Below are positions 23,872 through 35,384 of a stretch of DNA of 64,000 nucleotides, in pieces. Position 1 is the stretch's first letter. Each line of letters begins with the position of its first letter. Source of the DNA: Rosellinia necatrix (taxonomy: Eukaryota; Ascomycota; Sordariomycetes; Xylariales; Xylariaceae); contig JAGYVD010000003.1 of NCBI GenBank assembly GCA_021209875.1, forward strand, positions 5,766,001-5,830,000, given 5' to 3'. The position numbers and the translations under genes are program-made. Below the pieces are notes generated by a model. The model made no database searches. It saw only the letters and a program-made list of their open reading frames with translations, and was not told where the DNA came from.

Positions 23872-25317
23872 TCAGACAGGACGCAGTAGGATAGATTCCC
23901 TGGCCTTGGCGATCCTCGCGGCGGCGTCGGCGCTGATGCACAGTCGGGGATCGAAGGGCGCGAGGCCAGGTTCGCCGCCGGCATCGGGATCGGCCATGGT
24001 GGCGAGGGCGGCGAGGCCCATGTAGGCGTGGTAGACGTCGGGCGGGCCGCCGGGGTGCTTGGCGAAGCCGCCGACGACGTGCTGTGTCTTCTCGAGGATG
24101 AAGCGCCGCGCGGGGCCCCCGGGGGACGAGGGCGCCCTCGCCGAGAAGGCGTAAGGCGCCACTGTTCCACCACGTGTAACACGTGTCGGGGAGCTTGTTC
24201 AGGCGGCCGTTGAAGCCGGCCAACTGGGGCGGTGTCGTGGTGAGGTCGGGCGACAGCGCATGGTTCGCGGCATCGGCATCGGCATTGTCGCCGCCGCCGC
24301 CGCCATCGTCGTCGTCGTCACTAGGATCTGAGTAGGCGAACTGGCGGCTTGTGAGGAAGTGCACTAGGGCGGGGATGGACGGGATACCGGCGTGGATGTA
24401 GTGGTTCGGCGTAGTTGGAGAGGCGGAACCGGGATTGGGGCTGGGGTTGGTAGAGTCTAGAAGTGCCAGCGCGGCGACGGCGCAGTATGCGTAACCACCT
24501 AGTGTCGAACTAATTAGCTAGATACTGAAGTAGGTAATAGGGGAGGGGAGGGAGGGGGGAGGACAGAGGCACGGGATAGGAATATGAGTACGGGCTAGAT
24601 GATGACATACTGTGGCTTTCGTGCGTGGAGCTCTCGCTCATGCCGCCGTCGAACGTCTGGGCCCGGCGAATGTGCCCCACGAGCGCGTCCACGTCGAAAT
24701 CCAGGGACCCGTCGCTGTCGGCGCCGCCCAGGGCCCAGCGGATGATGGCGGCGATGTAGCAGTACCGCATGTCGCGGCCGCCGGCGATGCGGCCGTCGTC
24801 GGCCAGGACCTCGCCGAAGCTCCCGTCGGCCCTCTGCAGCGTCCTCAGCCACGTTAGGGTGCGCACGCGGTCGACGCGGCGGAAGGCGTCGGCGCCGTCG
24901 CCGTCGGCGAGGATGCCCAGGCACAGCAGGGCGAACCCGGTGGCGGCGATGTTGGCGTTGGCCGGGTCGCGGGCGACGTAGGCGTCGGCCCCGGCGTCGA
25001 ACCGCGTGGTGAAGGCCTCGGGCAGGACGTGGTGCGGCGAGCCGCAGAAGCCGCCGTGCGGGTGCTGCAGCCCGAGGACCCAGGCGCGCAGGCGGGCGCG
25101 ATCCTCGGGCGCGACGGGGGGGCGGCGACGAGGGGGACGTGGGCGACAGCAAGTCGAGCGCCGAGATGATGAAGAAGCCGAGCGTCAGGCGGATGCTGTC
25201 GTTACTCGTGTAGTGGTGCGAGAGACCAGAGCGGAAGCAGCGCTGCCAGTATCTTATATGACGGGCCGCGTCGAAGGGCGGGTCGAGCGACGAGTCGGCC
25301 GGGACGGGGGCCGACAT
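23872..25317 (-). CDS. CDC43: Geranylgeranyltransferase type I beta subunit, with two apparent 1-nt frameshifts
   Basis: Exons 25317-24611 and 24498-23872 around a 112-nt intron (GTATGT...ACTAG). The product is the beta subunit of GGTase-I, which prenylates CaaX proteins such as Rho/Cdc42. Family hallmarks in order: AARHIRYWQRCF and IRLTLGFFIISALDLL at the N-terminus, LRTLQRADGSFGE, MRYCYIAAIIRWALGG, THES-HSGYAYCAVAAL (across the splice), GFNGRLNKLPDTCYTWW with the zinc Asp/Cys, and ILEKTQHVVGGFAKHPGG...VYHAYMG with the zinc His. These lie in three frames: the switch at 25116-25122 is a run of seven G (C on the coding strand), and a second switch lies in the C5G5C4 block near 24113-24126. Removing one base from each restores a single frame; no GT-AG intron fits. 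Sequencing or assembly error in homopolymers is the simplest reading; a dead copy is the alternative. Confidence 0.85.
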
Positions 25318-26507
25318 GGTGGGCAGTACGTGGGCTTATCGCCGAGATTTCATTTGGGGGGGGAGGGGGAGGGGAAGGGGGAGGGGGGATTTACCAACGA
25401 TGTAGTCGGATCGTCTCATATAGGGGTCTTTGATTGTGCTTTATTTACGAAAAATAGATTTGTTATATGAAGATATGAAGCTATTCGGAAATTGGACCTT
25501 GGAGTTGACTCTGCGGGTGAGGTAAAGTGGGTAACCTCGTTCGTTGGTGCTCATTACATGGCGAGATATGGCGGGGTAATGCATGCTAACGTGCAGCCAC
25601 TAGCCAGCTTAGGTTAATCAAGTGTTTTGCAGGGTCGGTCCCCCCACTTGCATCCCGCGTCCCACCAGCATACACGGAGGTACGTGTGACCTCTGGCTGC
25701 AGTCTACCTGCCTTTACTTAGGTAAGTTGACACCACACCCGGTGACTTACCACCTGCAATATGTCGGTACTTTTGTCGTGTGCTGTAGAGTCGTAGAACC
25801 TATTCGAGTGGGTCTCTCAAGTATCTAATTACACATTACACACATGATACTGTGACGTCGCGCTTCAGATTCCAATGCATGGCTGCCAACGCATTATCGA
25901 ATTTTAGCTATACGCCAAAAGCCTCTTTTGCTGCCGTCCGAAACGCCTGATACCCCGTACCGTTACCCACTACATCCCTACCTACCTACACCTTCACTAT
26001 CTGCCTGCCTGCCTGACTGCCTGCCTGCCTGCCTTGCCTAACCTTACCTACTTAGATCCCTAGAGCCATAGGGCTGGCTACCCTCCTACCTGCTTACTTA
26101 CTTACTTACTTTAGTACCTACTTACCTGCCTAGGTGCTTTACCTGCTGTCCTCCGGACTTTACCTATCCACCATCCCGTCATTACCTACTCTCTCGCATA
26201 TCGAAGAACAAGCCCGAGGCCCGTGGTTCATGGTTCGTGATCCACAGTTTGTGCTTCATGGCTCATGGCTCATGGCTTCACGGCTCATGGCCCATAACCT
26301 CTCGACATCGCGCCCACGACATCCCTAGTATGCGCATCCCACGCTCGGCACATCACTCCCCCCTCCACCAAACCTAGCCACCAGAAGCCGACATTCTAGT
26401 TCTTCTGTTGGTCATATATACACACATCTACAAGCGAGAAGGGGAGAAGAGGAAAAGGAAAGAAAAAAAAATAAAAATAAAAAAAATAAGAAGGATAACC
26501 ATTCATC
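25318..26507. other. Intergenic with CCTA/CCTG tracts
   Basis: Divergent spacer between CDC43 and ILM1. A G-rich block lies just upstream of CDC43 (25356-25390). From 25978 to 26140 there is a dense field of CTAC, CTGC and CTTA tetranucleotides. CATGGCTCATGGCT-type short repeats occur at 26225-26295. Probably promoter and leader of ILM1 at the right end; no gene seen. Confidence 0.6.
25978..26125. repeat. CCTA / CCTG / CTTA tetranucleotide field
   Basis: Consecutive blocks of CCTA, CCTG (eight or more units at 26000-26035) and TTAC (26090-26110). Looks like a diverging tetranucleotide array rather than unrelated simple repeats. Confidence 0.8.
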
Positions 26508-26664
26508 ATGGCTCTCATCTCCGCAAGCACCATCCTCACTTCGCTGTGTCTCTTCCATCTCACTCTCGCCTACTTCTTCTACACCAATCCGAGCGCCATA
26601 GCCGACCAAGCGCTAGTTTGGGTCTTGGGTGAGGCCACAGGAATGGTACGTTTCTCTCTCCCTT

Positions 26665-26714
<50 letters not shown>

Positions 26715-27236
26715 GTATGTGTATGTGTGTATGTGTGTGAGTGTGTATATCGCGACAGCACCGCAAACCAACAACAACAACAACAACATATATGCATAAT
26801 ATAGTACACCGGCTAACCCAAGATCAATGTACAGCCCCAGACGCCGCACTTCTTGAACCCGTCCCCGACCTCCTCGTTCCTCGCCGTCATCCTTTTCCTC
26901 GTCGGCCTCACCGACCTCATCACCTTATCCATGCCTGAGGAGATCTGGCTCGTCCACTACTGGGGCGTGCAAGCCCCGGCCCGCAGCATCCTATTCGGCA
27001 CCCTCGCCCTCTTCACCTATTTGACCGCCCCCACCTCTCCTCGATCAGTCCACCATTACCAAGGGGGCACCTATAGCACCGTGAACGACGGCAGCGGCGG
27101 CAGCGAGGGCTTGCGGAACAGGGTCTTCTTCGCCTTCGCCCTGCTCGAGCTGATCAGCTGGTTCTGGGCCTGGGTGACGCTGAGAGAAGAGGCCGCCGCC
27201 TTCGCCGCCCGCAAGCGCAGGCGCTCGAGTAGGTGA
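26508..27236 (+). CDS. ILM1: Ilm1-like membrane protein (increased loss of mitochondrial DNA 1)
   Basis: Exons 26508-26645 and 26835-27236; 179 aa. The 189-nt intron (GTACGT...GTACAG, GCTAAC branch point at 26812) carries a CT microsatellite. The start MALISASTILTSLCLFHLTLAYFFYTNP, the GEATGM segment before the splice and the following hydrophobic helices fit fungal Ilm1 proteins, small polytopic ER/mitochondria-associated membrane proteins needed in yeast for stable mitochondrial DNA. About four transmembrane segments are visible and the C-terminus is basic (ARKRRRSSR), a possible ER-retention or topogenic signal. Molecular activity of the family is unknown. Convergent with MDM20. Confidence 0.82.
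26667..26713. repeat. (TC)n microsatellite inside the ILM1 intron
   Basis: About 23 TC units followed by a TG-rich stretch and a short CAA run, all within the intron. Explains why this intron is longer than its neighbours. Confidence 0.95.
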
Positions 27237-28169
27237 TTGATCGAGGTATAGTGTGATGCTTTTGTTTCTCCTGCTCCCCTAGGCTGACACATTTGGGGGA
27301 GCTCTCACCGAGATAGATCAAAGACAAAGACAAAAAGTAGGGCACAATAAGACAAAAAAAAAAACGAGATAAAGCATGATATAGCTGGCCCGCCTTACCC
27401 AGTTGACCACGTGACGAAGACAAATGTGACGCACCGGGCTGGCCTAAGCCGCATTATGAGATAATACATACATTCCATATTTTATAGCATAGTTAGCGTT
27501 AGTTATACTTAAATTGCCTTTCTTATTGATTACCGCACGTTTATAATTCATACATAAATATGCGTCAACCATTCCCCAAGGCGTGGGAGTTACTTGAAGG
27601 GTATAAACAACAAGGTTCCATCTCTGGACTTTTTATTTGCCGTACATTTTATTATGGACAAGTTAGTGTGTTACTTAGCCTGTCGGTGGGTCCGTGAGTG
27701 ATACCCCCGGATTCCATATCCACCATGTGTATGACGATTCACAGCTCAGGGTGCCTGCTTGCTAGTTGAGTATCACCTCGCCCCGTTATATATTCTGCCC
27801 GAGGCTCAACTTGCCGCTTCTTGAAACCTATTTCTAGAACTAGGTTTCGAAGTTATGTGATATATATATATAATGCACACAACATTTATGGGTGAGTGCT
27901 CGCTCAGCTTGACATGTTGCGTACACGTAGAATCAAGTCAGTAAGAGTCAGTAGGTAGGTAGGCAGGTATCAAGATCTGTTTATCCATCTAAGCACTTAC
28001 GGACACACACCACCCTCTTCCCTCCCTCAAGGAGCCGTCATAAGAGAAGGTCCTAGCCAACAAATGCCCGAACGCCTTTTCCACGGTACTTACTTACAAG
28101 ACTTTCTCCCGTCTCCATAGATGACAGTAAGGTGTATGGTTGGAAAAATAGATAGATTGATCTAATGGC
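27237..28169. other. Convergent intergenic spacer
   Basis: AT-rich around 27460-27570 and 27860-27880 (TATATATA). One TAGGTAGGTAGGCAGG tract at 27950-27967. No gene seen. Confidence 0.5.
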
Positions 28170-31100
28170 TTAATCAAATCGGACCGCACCCCACCCCTTC
28201 GCGACGTCGCGCCACGAATCCGCGACGTCCAGGGCCCAGACCTCGCGGGCGTCGGGAGGAATGACGCGTGCCAGCGTCGCGGCTATCGACCTCTTGAACT
28301 CACCTCCTGGTGATGGTGATGATGACGATGATACTTCGTCCTCGTTGTTATCGTTGTTGTCATTGTCGCCGAACGTCCAGGTACCGAGACAATCGACCCA
28401 GCCGCTCGCGTGCAGGCCCTGCGCGAGCGCCCCAACGCGCCGTTTCATCTGTGTGTCGGCGGCGGCTGCCGTGGCGACAAGCTTCTTGGCCTCGGGCGCA
28501 AGCCAGGCGGCCTCGGTGGCGCCGCGGGACCTGTCCGCCGTCGCCTTGAGGCGATCAAGGCTCGCAGCAAGATACTGCGCCGTGTGCCTGACGGCCAGCG
28601 TGGACTCGCGGAGCATACCCATGCTGTGCAGGGCCGTGACCGTGTGGAAGGTGTGCATCTTGGATTGGATCCCGTCCTGGGCAGAAAGGAAATTTTCAAG
28701 TTGGTAGGTCATGATCGTCGCGATGCGGCGGACGGCGGCGAGCACCTCCTCCCGCGCGGCCTTGCTCGGCGGGGCTGGGAGGACCTGCTCCAGGACAAGC
28801 TTGACAAGCTTGGCGAGCTCGGTCACGGTCCTGAAGTACCAGGCCTCCGGGTCTGTCACGTCGTTCTCATCGTGACCGTGGCCTTGGCCGTATACCATGG
28901 TGTCTAAATCCTGGTAGAGGATCTTGCAGGACAAGCCCGCGGCCTGCCAGTCTACCTGGAGGAGCTGAGCAGCCTTTGTCGGCTTGAACTCTTTGGGCTG
29001 TACGTGGCAGACTAGATCGAGAAAGCGCTCGGCCAAGACGCTCAAATGGGAGCGGCGGTTCTAGTAATTTGTTAGCCGATAAATGGTAGGGTCACTCAGC
29101 CGAGGGGAGGGATAGTCCACGAACCGTGGGTAATGGACCATAGGCCACAAGCTTTTGAATAGGGGTAGACGCCGGCCCCGCCCAATGTGGTAGAGGATTG
29201 TAGTCAGTGAAATCCTTGAGCTCATAATCAAGAGATAGGCATCCTGGCGTCAGTTAGCTTAACCCTGCGTCCTGATTGATCTAAGAATGATGTAGCACAA
29301 ACCAATCAGCGGTTCATCTTCAATAGGGGTCTCAGTTCGGTTGCTCTTGAGACGCATGCCTCGACGGGCCTCTATCACAGCCAGAACCGAGACACAGTTG
29401 CGACTCTGGTTCTGGGCCAACTCTATAATGCCTGGGAGCTCTGCGTAGCTGTTGTTCTGTAACGTCTTGATCACGGTGTCAGGGTATCTTTTCTGGATGG
29501 CTGTCTCGAAATGGCGGGTGAAAGGATCTGCAAAACTGCGTTGGCCAGGCCCTGTCATGAAATGACTGGGGGAGATCGAAGCGAGCCGATCAAGACAAAT
29601 CGTTCCAAGGCATTCTAAAAGGGTGTTCTTAACATCAAAAAGAGACCAGATTTGTAATGCTCTTGTCACACATCCCATCCTGAGATATAATTTGACTAGC
29701 AAGAGGCGTAATGAATCATTCTTAGGCGCCTTCCTCAAGTAAAAGTCAAGCCATGCAACTCCTTGTAAGAATAGTCGCAAATCGATACGACAGAACGGGG
29801 ATTCTTTCATGGATTGCCAGTTTTCGTGATCAGCCCCGGCAAGTTTAATGAGGCACATAGAACCTAGGATGGTAAGATTAGAAAGCGGGTCTTCTATAGC
29901 ACCAACAGCTTTCCGCGAAACATCTTGGTCCTGCACTCCAACAGAGAAAGCGTCGAGTGCGCGCTCAGAAATACTCTCTAGGCATACCCTACAGCCTGTA
30001 GCATCGTGGGACACAACATGGCAGAATCGGCATTCTTCGCCGGCTCTGAGTGATGTTGCTTGAAAGAACCTGACCCTTAACCTAAGAGTGATCACGAGCA
30101 GCTTGTCAAACATGTCGAGGCCCTGGAGGCATTAGTGTGAGTTATATGTGTGGACTGGTGGATATATGCTTACAGGTGTATCATCGGGGCACTCTGTTTC
30201 CCAAGCACTGACAAAGTCGGCGATCTCCGCCGTCGTGAGCTGATCAAGGTATCCCTTTAGTGTCGTGAAGCAATACGAGTTCTTGAGATTTTTCTTAGTA
30301 AGCTCAAGAAGATTCCGAACTTTTTTATTACCCTTCGTTTCGCCAACGGAGGATTTGACTGGCGTAGCAGGCTCGTTGAAAGTGATATCGAGGAGAATTC
30401 GCTCATAGTTTTGTTGGAAAACAGGATTCATACGATGATTGTTGGTAAGAACAGAAACTACCTGCTCGACCTTGTTACGAAAGAGGTCTAATGCGCTTTA
30501 ATACAATTGAATTAGTATAGTATGTAAGCTGTGTAGCGCCAGTCACGTAGATACTTACTCTTGTCTATTGGGCATATTCTTGATGGCATTAAGAGCGTGC
30601 ATCCAGACAGACCATTCGCGTGCCGCATCGACGTGCTGTTCTTCCACGATATGCCTAGAAGCTGTAAGCGAGTCTGTGTTTACGGTGTCATTTGGTGGTG
30701 AAGAGGTAGTTGGGCGCTCAACTTGCTCGCCTGGATCGTTAGTGGTAGCAGGGTTTCCCTGCTTCATTGTAATAACCTTGTCAAAAATGATGTTCACAAT
30801 TCGGTTGATCTCCTCCCATTGACCGTTGAAAGTGAGGAGTTGCATGCTCTGTAGAAAGGCGTCCATAAACCCGCGCTCGAGGAAGACTAACGGACCCCAA
30901 TTAGGAAGCGAAAGCAGCTTTAGATTCTCTTGGGCCGTGCCGAATCTCTCCCGAATCTTAATCCAGAGCTTGATCTCGTTCTCACCAAAATTTATCTGAC
31001 TTGGAGGCGTCTGCTCTTTTCCGGTCTAAGAACAAAAAGGGGTTAATAATTTTGTCAGCCATGTTTGGCCTGTGCCACGTACCGGGGGACGTAGGTTGAA

Positions 31101-32024
31101 AGCTCTGTCGACTTGGGCTTTTGCCAAGTTAGGGAATAGCTTTTTCTTATTCTCGTGAGTGTTGTCGGCCGTCTGCCAAAATGTTAGGACCATAGCGTAA
31201 TTTGCGGGTGGCCATACTCACGGCAACAAGAAAGGTGGTGACGATATTCTGGAACAAAAGTCTCCGGTCTCCCGGGAAGTTCTTGTTGAGCGATACCGAG
31301 ATCTTGATGTGGTTAGTTCTGGGAAATGAAGGTTGTCATGCACCGAAGATACCTCTTGAGCGTTTTCCCAATCCGAATTCCACATGCAAGCCTCAAAGCA
31401 CCGAAGACCAGCGTTTTGATCTTTCGGGAGAGACTTGGCTAGCCTAGCACGAAGCACTCCGATGGTCTTCGCATAGTCTATCGGCAGCCCATCCATTGCG
31501 AACTCGTAGAGGTCCAAGGCGTCGATGTCCTTGACGACCGTATTGTCGTTTACCATAGCCTGCACGGCATCCCTACCAGAAGTGCGATCTGTGGCGTTGT
31601 CGCAACGAGACCTTGCAGCGATTTCAACTGCCTGTGAAAAATGGTCAGCACTTTATTGCGAGATAGCCATATTGGCTTCCATGCACACGCAATTGTGCAC
31701 TGCGTGAGGTGATGCGTGAAGTAATTTAACGGTATCATGCCATCTTGGCCCAGCTGCGTTTCACCTGATGGCGAGCCTAGCGCGAAGGTGGGCGATCTGA
31801 GAGGAGCAGAGGAACAGAAGAGCAGAGGAGCAGAAGAGCAGAGGAGCAGAGGGCTGGATTAGACAGACCTTGTAATAGTCATCCTTGGTTGCCTTGTAGC
31901 GCTGGCGCGCGAGGTTGGCAGCTATACCCCATTGCTGTTCATGGAAAGTATGGTCGAGTTGGATGTCCACGGTATGCTTGAGCTGGACCGGGCGAGCAAT
32001 GGGCGGGATCCTCAGCGGCATCAT
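28170..32024 (-). CDS. MDM20: NatB N-terminal acetyltransferase auxiliary subunit (Mdm20/Naa25)
   Basis: Nine exons on the minus strand: 32024-31869, 31631-31353, 31302-31222, 31172-31083, 31025-30559, 30495-30174, 30122-29303, 29243-29125, 29060-28170; every join keeps frame and gives 1,074 aa. The protein is a helical-repeat scaffold that anchors the catalytic Naa20 to ribosomes, so that proteins starting Met-Asp/Glu/Asn are acetylated; in yeast its loss disturbs actin cables and mitochondrial inheritance. Supporting stretches: KATKDDYYK then AVEIAARSRCDN, IDALDLYEFA, NKNFPGDRRLLFQNIVTTF, WGPLVFLERGFMD, SYCFTTLKGYL, and the C-terminal NRRSHLSVLAERFLDLV. The first intron is unusually long (237 nt) because of a 10-nt repeat. 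Asn/Asp-rich low complexity near the C-terminus (about residues 1020-1035). Confidence 0.9.
31790..31855. repeat. 10-nt minisatellite in MDM20 intron 1
   Basis: Six units of GAGCAGAGGA / GAACAGAAGA type. Lies wholly within the intron, between donor 31868 and acceptor 31632. Confidence 0.85.
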
Positions 32025-33341
32025 GGTCCTGGGTGTGGCAGCAGCGGGTGTTATTGTCGGCGATAAAGATGCTCCAAAGCATGGAAGTGGGTGCGAGGGA
32101 ATGGGTGTTGCGGGTGGGGGGGCCGTGAGGAATACGCGAGGCGGCGGTGGGAAACCTGGGATTCGGCCTGGATATGGGATATCATGGTAAGTCGACCGGG
32201 TTAGAAGCCGTGGGTGCTGCTCACTGCTGTCGATTTCCGAGCTACTTTATTTATTTCTCTGTGGCCTTTGCAACCCGAGCCGGGTACGTAGAGACCAAAG
32301 GCAGCATTAGAATAGGGTAGGACAGGACAGGATTAGGACAGGACAGGACACAAGAACGATAAGTCGCTGCTGTCTTTGGGGTAAGGCTGCAAACACGATC
32401 AGGAGGAGTGCCCTGGCGGACGGCCGACGCCTTTTCTTCACCACTTATCTGGAATAAGTTGTGTGAGGCTCATATGCCTATTATTCGTGCTTTGGAGAGA
32501 TAATATAACTACCTACCTACCTAACTATGCGCGGTAGGTAGAGGTAGGTAGAGAAAAGAGATGCACTACCTAAGTACCTACTTAGGTAGGTAAGTAGTTG
32601 GTACCTAACCCTTAGGTAGGTGGGGAGGCATGATAGTGAAGTTAGGCAAGTTCTTAGGGGTCCGAGGGACCGATCTACAGAGTAGATACCCGCAAATTAT
32701 AGACTTAAAAAGATGAAATGGGACCAGAACCATTATCCAGAGGGTATGTTATCCATTTACTGACATATCCAGATATGCCAGAGGCCCCCAAAACGCGCAC
32801 CTGTGGAGTCCCTAGCTACTGCAGCTGGTACCTATTGGCGGGCATTGAATGGGATCCTAAAGGACATCGTGTAAAAATGTGAAGCACATCGGTGAGTTTG
32901 GCGGTGGCTTCTTCACGCAACTATTTCTAAACCTAAAGCTGGGTAACCTGTTGTATAGTTACATAACATGAGATTACGGTTCTTGGTGTGCTTTTGGTCG
33001 TGTAGAATACGAAACGTATCATGTTAATCAAAACATATTTTTCTATATTTCCGACTCGGAGTCGACGGATATGCCCTGGCTAAAAGCCAAGGGCATATTA
33101 TCGACATTGTAGCAGACCTAGAGGCGTAGTTTAATACTTGTTTCTCATAAATCACGCCGCTTCCTAACGACGCCAAAACATTCCTGATGAGCTGTGTACA
33201 CATACTATGCTTACAAGGGACTTTTAAGCGCTCCTCTTCCATGAGATGTGAGCGCCGGGCGTGCTTTCCGCCCCGATGGTGTCCATGTCCGGTTCCACCG
33301 ACATTCCGCGCAGCTCCTCGTCGCACGGGGCGAGTCCCTAC
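32025..33341. other. Intergenic with TAGG/CCTA palindromes and GGACA repeats
   Basis: GGACA pentamers at 32320-32352. CCTA/TAGG tracts at 32510-32555 and 32567-32622, including CCTAAGTACCTACTTAGG, whose 8-nt arms are perfect inverted copies. A reverse-strand frame at 33.0-33.3 kb continues from beyond the COX23 stop but has no family features. MDM20 promoter presumably lies at the left. Confidence 0.55.
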
Positions 33342-33937
33342 CTAGGAGAAGAAACCGCCAGATTTCTTTTTCTCTTCCTTGCGCTTGTTGATCTTTGGAG
33401 CGGGAAGATGTGTCAGGAAGTAGCCACAACTCGAAGCGGAAAATATGGCATGGCGTGGCACGCTGTCACTCACCCATTCCTTTTTGCATGCCCGGTAGGC
33501 CCTATTATGATACCCTTGCATTAGTACGATGGATTGTGTGTGTATTGCCCCCCCCTTCTTCCTTCTTCTTCCTTCTTCTTCCGCCTTTCGTCTGGTGATT
33601 CGCGCAGGAAGGACAGTCGAGCAAACGGACGAACGGACGGACGGACGGACGGGCGCGGGCGGTCTCGGGGGCAACTCACTCGAAATAGTCGGCGCACATA
33701 GTACGATCGCCACTGTTACGATTGAGGCATTGTATGCTCTTCGACGCTGCTTCTTGGCATGGATCGAAGTATTCGGACTTGGACTTGCTGTGCACCGATG
33801 ACGTGGGAGGTCAGCTTAGCTCGGATAGGCATGGGGAGGTATATGTACTTTTGGAACTTGCGCTTTGTCTCCTTGTTCCAGGGATCGGTATTGGGATCAG
33901 TATTGGGATCGGTGTTAGAATCGGCCGGTGTAGACAT
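33342..33937 (-). CDS. COX23: Mitochondrial twin-CX9C protein Cox23
   Basis: Four small exons: 33937-33849, 33787-33680, 33501-33474, 33392-33342; 91 aa. No single open frame shows this gene; it appears only when the three introns (61, 178 and 81 nt) are removed, all with GT-AG ends and retained frame. The core is SEYFDPC-x9-CLNRN...TMC-x9-CKKEW, two CX9C pairs forming a coiled helix hairpin oxidised by Mia40 in the intermembrane space. YFDPCQEA, the second pair and the KK-rich tail are characteristic of Cox23, which supports copper delivery and cytochrome c oxidase assembly. The N-terminus carries four NTDP repeats. The middle intron holds CT-rich and GTCC repeats. Confidence 0.9.
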
Positions 33938-35384
33938 GACGGGCCGTAAAAATGTGCCTTAGCATAGAGGCGGATATATTCGAGAGGCTTGAACGCCAAA
34001 CCACGCGAGGATACGGTAGCTACATTATTCATCCCCAGGTTCTTTGCGCTTAGCCTGGTTATAGCCTACAGGGTTGGCTATGCCGATATGAGATAAGATT
34101 CCTGGTAGGCACTACAGCTGGTCCTACGTCATATCCCCGTTTCCTAGTTACCTATGTTACGACAAGAGTTCCATTCCATCTTCTCGAACAACGCCGAACG
34201 GAGCTGCGCCTAACGGAGCTGCGCCTCGGAATTTGGGACACAATCGGAGCTAAGAACCGCCTCGGTACCCAATCAACAATACGGTGACGATGACATTTCC
34301 TCCGTCCTGGTACTAAAACCCCCTCCCCACCTGAACAATATAGTTCAATTCCCACCCGCATGTGATCTGCTGCGCTACGCGTGGCCACTGGAATAAATGC
34401 CAACGGCTGACTGTCCCTGACACGTTTCTGTGCTACATGGCCCGAGCTGGGAGTTAGTTGGCCGAATCATTGAAGGTAAGCTACTCACTCATCATGGCTA
34501 AAAGACTACCTAGTTGTCAGAAGAAAATGACTTCAACTCAGAAGAAATCGCCCTTGCCATAAGCAGACGATCTGTGTGGGAGTTATTATTCTTCCATTTC
34601 CCCGATGATATACCTACTCGATAATTGTCAACGGTTTTGACGCTTATCGAAAGGCTAAGGTTATAAAGATGATTGGTACCTACGTACCATACTACCTATA
34701 CATGAACTATTGGCAGGCAGCTGAGAGGGAGCTTGCTTCAAATAAGCATTGCCTTGCATCTGCGCTGAAATGCGGGTGAGGGGAACTAGTACTAAAACAG
34801 CCGGTCGTCCCTGCCTGTTTCGGCCGGGATTGCGTAGTCCCACACAGCTTGGCATGAGGGCTCCAATTCAATACATCTGCCTACTGGCTCCTATCGGATA
34901 TCTTCCCAACCTATAGGTCAGTCTAGAAATTGGCTAGAACGTATAAAAGTGCAGAGTGATGTGTTGGTAATTCATCATAATGATGTAGTGCCACCGCACC
35001 ATTCAACCCACGACAAGTCATCCTCAAAGCTAAGGTCTCATACTTCATATCTCCTATGTTATACCTACCTACCCAGGGTACACATAAGTACTTCAGTACA
35101 TAACTGCCCAGACCGACCTATATACGTACATACATTAGTTACCTAGACACGGCCCTTCCCTCGCACCCAAGGTACAGAGATTAACTTCTCGCCCATCAAC
35201 TAGCGCCCTAACCTAATTCCCTACTCACCTACTCCCATACCTACCCACTCACTGTATACACCTCACCTTTCATTGGGATTGGTGCCTTCTACAGCCGATG
35301 TCCTTGACCATGGTGTAGTTTCATCGCGCGGTTATCGGCATCCAGAGAGATAGCGAGAACTTTAAAACAACGGCCATCACGAGC
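33938..35384. other. Divergent intergenic region between COX23 and the exchanger gene
   Basis: No coding features recognised. A short tandem pair AACGGAGCTGCGCCT lies at about 34195-34226. CCTA words occur at 35060-35070 and 35222-35250. Confidence 0.5.

Noticed and set aside
23217..24182. 321-codon reverse frame downstream of CDC43
   Set aside because: Its start is an out-of-frame reading of the CDC43 C-terminus; the true frame has the conserved zinc-site motifs.
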